Source of the DNA: Oscillospiraceae bacterium
GTDB lineage: Bacteria > Bacillota > Clostridia > Oscillospirales > Ruminococcaceae
Length of the DNA stretch: 6,336 nucleotides
Assembly (NCBI GenBank): GCA_016297675.1
Contig: JAEDGE010000111.1
Coordinates: forward strand, 1 to 6,336
Direction: 5' to 3'
The notes under the pieces were generated by a model. That model did no database searches and was not told the origin of the DNA. It saw nothing but the letters and a program-made list of their open reading frames with translations. Both the position numbers and the translations under genes were made by a program. Position 1 is the first letter of the stretch, and every line of letters starts with the position of its first letter. Positions 5,089 to 6,336 of the stretch are shown in pieces.

Positions 5089-6267
5089 ATGAAACAAGTA
5101 CGAAAAATATTTTCAGGAGGAATCCTTTCTCTGATGCTGCTGTTGAGCATGTTATTTACAATCAGTACCATCAGTATGGTACAACCAATCCAGACCGCTG
5201 CCAATGATTTGACTGGACATTTGCCGGCAACAGGAGAAGTCAATGGCAGCGGTGTTTATGGGTATACCACAAACTATGTCTGTTACGGCGGTGCAATGGA
5301 AACCCAACACAAAGTAGAAGATGGCTGGCATATCACATTAAAAAATGCTTATTATTCCCATGGCGTACAATGGTTTGAATGTTGGGATACCGATGACGGG
5401 GACTATTACGGCTGGATTGACTGGAAGTATATTACCGTCTACTCTTCCACACCCGACCCTGAACCGCAACAGCCAATCGCAAATATTTACAGTATCAGCA
5501 ACCGCCGGGGAGAAGTGGACGGCAACGGCGTTTACGGCTATACCACCAATTATGTTGCCTACGGCGGCTCGAAACAGACACAGCATAAAGTAGAAGATAC
5601 CTGGCACATTACCGCCAAAAATCAATGCACATCCTATGGGGTAACATGGTATGAATGCTGGGATACGGATGACGGCGATTATTACGGCTGGATTGATGCG
5701 AATTACCTTTTCTTCTATGATACAGCACCGCCACAGACAGAAGCTCCGAAAAAAACAGTCGTAATAGAAAAGACGGTGTTGGTAACAGAAGCCCCGAAAC
5801 CGGTAGAAACGGTAATTGTGGAAAAAACGGTTCTGGTGACAGAAAGCCAAACCGAAACGGTACTGGCAGGCAATGCAGCAGCCATGGATTCTACAACAGA
5901 CACCACCATAAAAGAGGAGAACGGTCAAGGATTGAGACTGGAGGAAAATAATAACCTTTCCGGTAACAATTCCAACAATCTCCTAATGATTGTGCTGATT
6001 GCTGGGATCATCTTACTCTTGATTGCGATTGCGATCTTATTGATGATTCTATATACGAAAAAAATGAAGTCCGCTTCTACACTGACCGGAGCGGTAAAGA
6101 CAAACACAGCGATGGGACATTCGCTTCACAATTCTGTCAATCGACAAAATGCAAGGAATCCACAGCAAAGCGAAAACAAGGCAATGTATTGTACCAATTG
6201 CGGTACACCAAGAAACCATCCAGAAGATCTATTCTGTGAAAACTGTGGTGCACCCTATCAGGATTGA
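5089..6267 (+). CDS. Secreted tandem SH3b-like protein with membrane anchor and zinc ribbon
   Basis: A 392-residue predicted type I membrane protein. Domains in order: signal peptide (1-38; KQVRK, hydrophobic core 11-31, likely cut after TAA at 36-38); SH3b-like repeat 1 (49-118); linker; repeat 2 (141-210); stalk rich in Thr, Val, Glu and Pro (211-297) with a repeated IEKTVLVTE-like unit; membrane helix (298-322) followed by KKMK; polar cytoplasmic segment; and a zinc ribbon at the C-terminus with C368-x2-C371 and C383-x2-C386. The repeats are 73% identical (51 of 70) and share GVYGYTTNYV, TQHKVED and CWDTDDGDYYGWID. Spacing of VEDxWHIT, GVxWxECWD and GWIDxxYL resembles bacterial SH3 domains, which often bind cell-wall peptides. 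Function is unknown. A link between the envelope and a cytoplasmic partner is inference. It follows the four-helix membrane protein by 24 nt and is closed by its own terminator. ATG 5089 is preferred over TTG 5083. Confidence 0.85.
   Translation: MKQVRKIFSGGILSLMLLLSMLFTISTISMVQPIQTAANDLTGHLPATGEVNGSGVYGYTTNYVCYGGAMETQHKVEDGWHITLKNAYYSHGVQWFECWDTDDGDYYGWIDWKYITVYSSTPDPEPQQPIANIYSISNRRGEVDGNGVYGYTTNYVAYGGSKQTQHKVEDTWHITAKNQCTSYGVTWYECWDTDDGDYYGWIDANYLFFYDTAPPQTEAPKKTVVIEKTVLVTEAPKPVETVIVEKTVLVTESQTETVLAGNAAAMDSTTDTTIKEENGQGLRLEENNNLSGNNSNNLLMIVLIAGIILLLIAIAILLMILYTKKMKSASTLTGAVKTNTAMGHSLHNSVNRQNARNPQQSENKAMYCTNCGTPRNHPEDLFCENCGAPYQD
5233..5442 (+). repeat. SH3b-like repeat 1 (coding)
   Basis: Residues 49-118 of the SH3/zinc-ribbon protein, 70 residues. 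It aligns without gaps to the copy at 5509-5718, offset by 92 residues. Most nucleotide differences in the first 20 codons fall at third positions (8 synonymous changes), so the duplication is old and protein sequence has been kept. Cysteines are at 65 and 98. Confidence 0.9.
5509..5718 (+). repeat. SH3b-like repeat 2 (coding)
   Basis: Residues 141-210 of the same protein, 51 of 70 identical to repeat 1. The C-terminal block CWDTDDGDYYGWID is unchanged. Cysteines are at 180 and 190; position 65 of repeat 1 is Ala here, while Cys180 is new. Confidence 0.9.
5755..5856 (+). repeat. Stalk repeat (two 16-18 residue units)
   Basis: TVVIEKTVLVTEAPKPVE (223-240) is followed directly by TVIVEKTVLVTESQTE (241-256), and a third unit begins with TVL. 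Alternating Val and Thr/Glu suggests an extended beta-rich or rod-like spacer between the SH3b pair and the membrane. Confidence 0.8.
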
Positions 6268-6288
6268 TCATAAAATCGATTCAAAAAC

Positions 6289-6330
6289 AAGACGAATGCT
6301 TGTGTAAAATGGGCATTCGTCTTTTGATTT
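6289..6330 (+). terminator. Intrinsic terminator after the SH3/zinc-ribbon gene
   Basis: AAGACGAATGC (6289-6299) and GCATTCGTCTT (6313-6323) form an 11-bp perfect stem around a loop of about 13 nt (shortened by possible G-U pairs), followed by TTTTGATTTCTTTG-type U-rich RNA. It begins 21 nt after the TGA at 6265-6267. Confidence 0.88.
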
Positions 6331-6336
6331 CTTTGT

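Overview
The window looks like a piece of a low-to-mid-GC Firmicutes chromosome, most probably a gut or rumen clostridial lineage (Ruminococcus/Oscillospiraceae-like). I infer this from strong AAAGGAGG-type ribosome binding sites, SigA-type promoters, and the protein families present. The genus is a guess. All genes read rightward.

Left edge (1-337): no gene that I can support. It holds a GC-rich hairpin at the very edge, an AT-rich stretch with an 18-bp palindrome, and then a perfect-consensus SigA promoter (TTGACA-N17-TATAAT). A 16-bp palindrome lies just downstream of that promoter.

Operon 1 (338-4433): a MarR-family regulator followed by two ABC exporter half-transporters. The genes overlap by 7 and 4 nt, so translation is probably coupled, and a good intrinsic terminator (4456-4495) closes the unit. 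The two half-transporters carry complementary lesions. The first has Asp for the Walker B catalytic Glu, Gln for the switch His and Ser for the last Walker A Gly. The second keeps those residues but has LSQGQ instead of LSGGQ. The predicted heterodimer therefore has one working and one degenerate ATP site, as in TM287/288, BmrCD and LmrCD. The MarR protein presumably represses the whole unit by binding the palindrome at the promoter.

Operon 2 (promoter 4615-4643, genes 4708-6267, terminator 6289-6330): a 118-residue protein with four predicted membrane segments, then a 392-residue type I membrane protein. The second protein has a signal peptide, two SH3b-like 70-residue repeats (73% identical) outside the cell, a Thr/Val/Glu-rich stalk that is itself repeated, one membrane helix, and a four-cysteine zinc ribbon at the cytoplasmic C-terminus. 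I recognise no characterised homologue for this pair. It is the part of the window most likely to be undescribed, possibly a surface-sensing or envelope-associated membrane pair. The function is unknown and nothing in the sequence shows the two operons work together.
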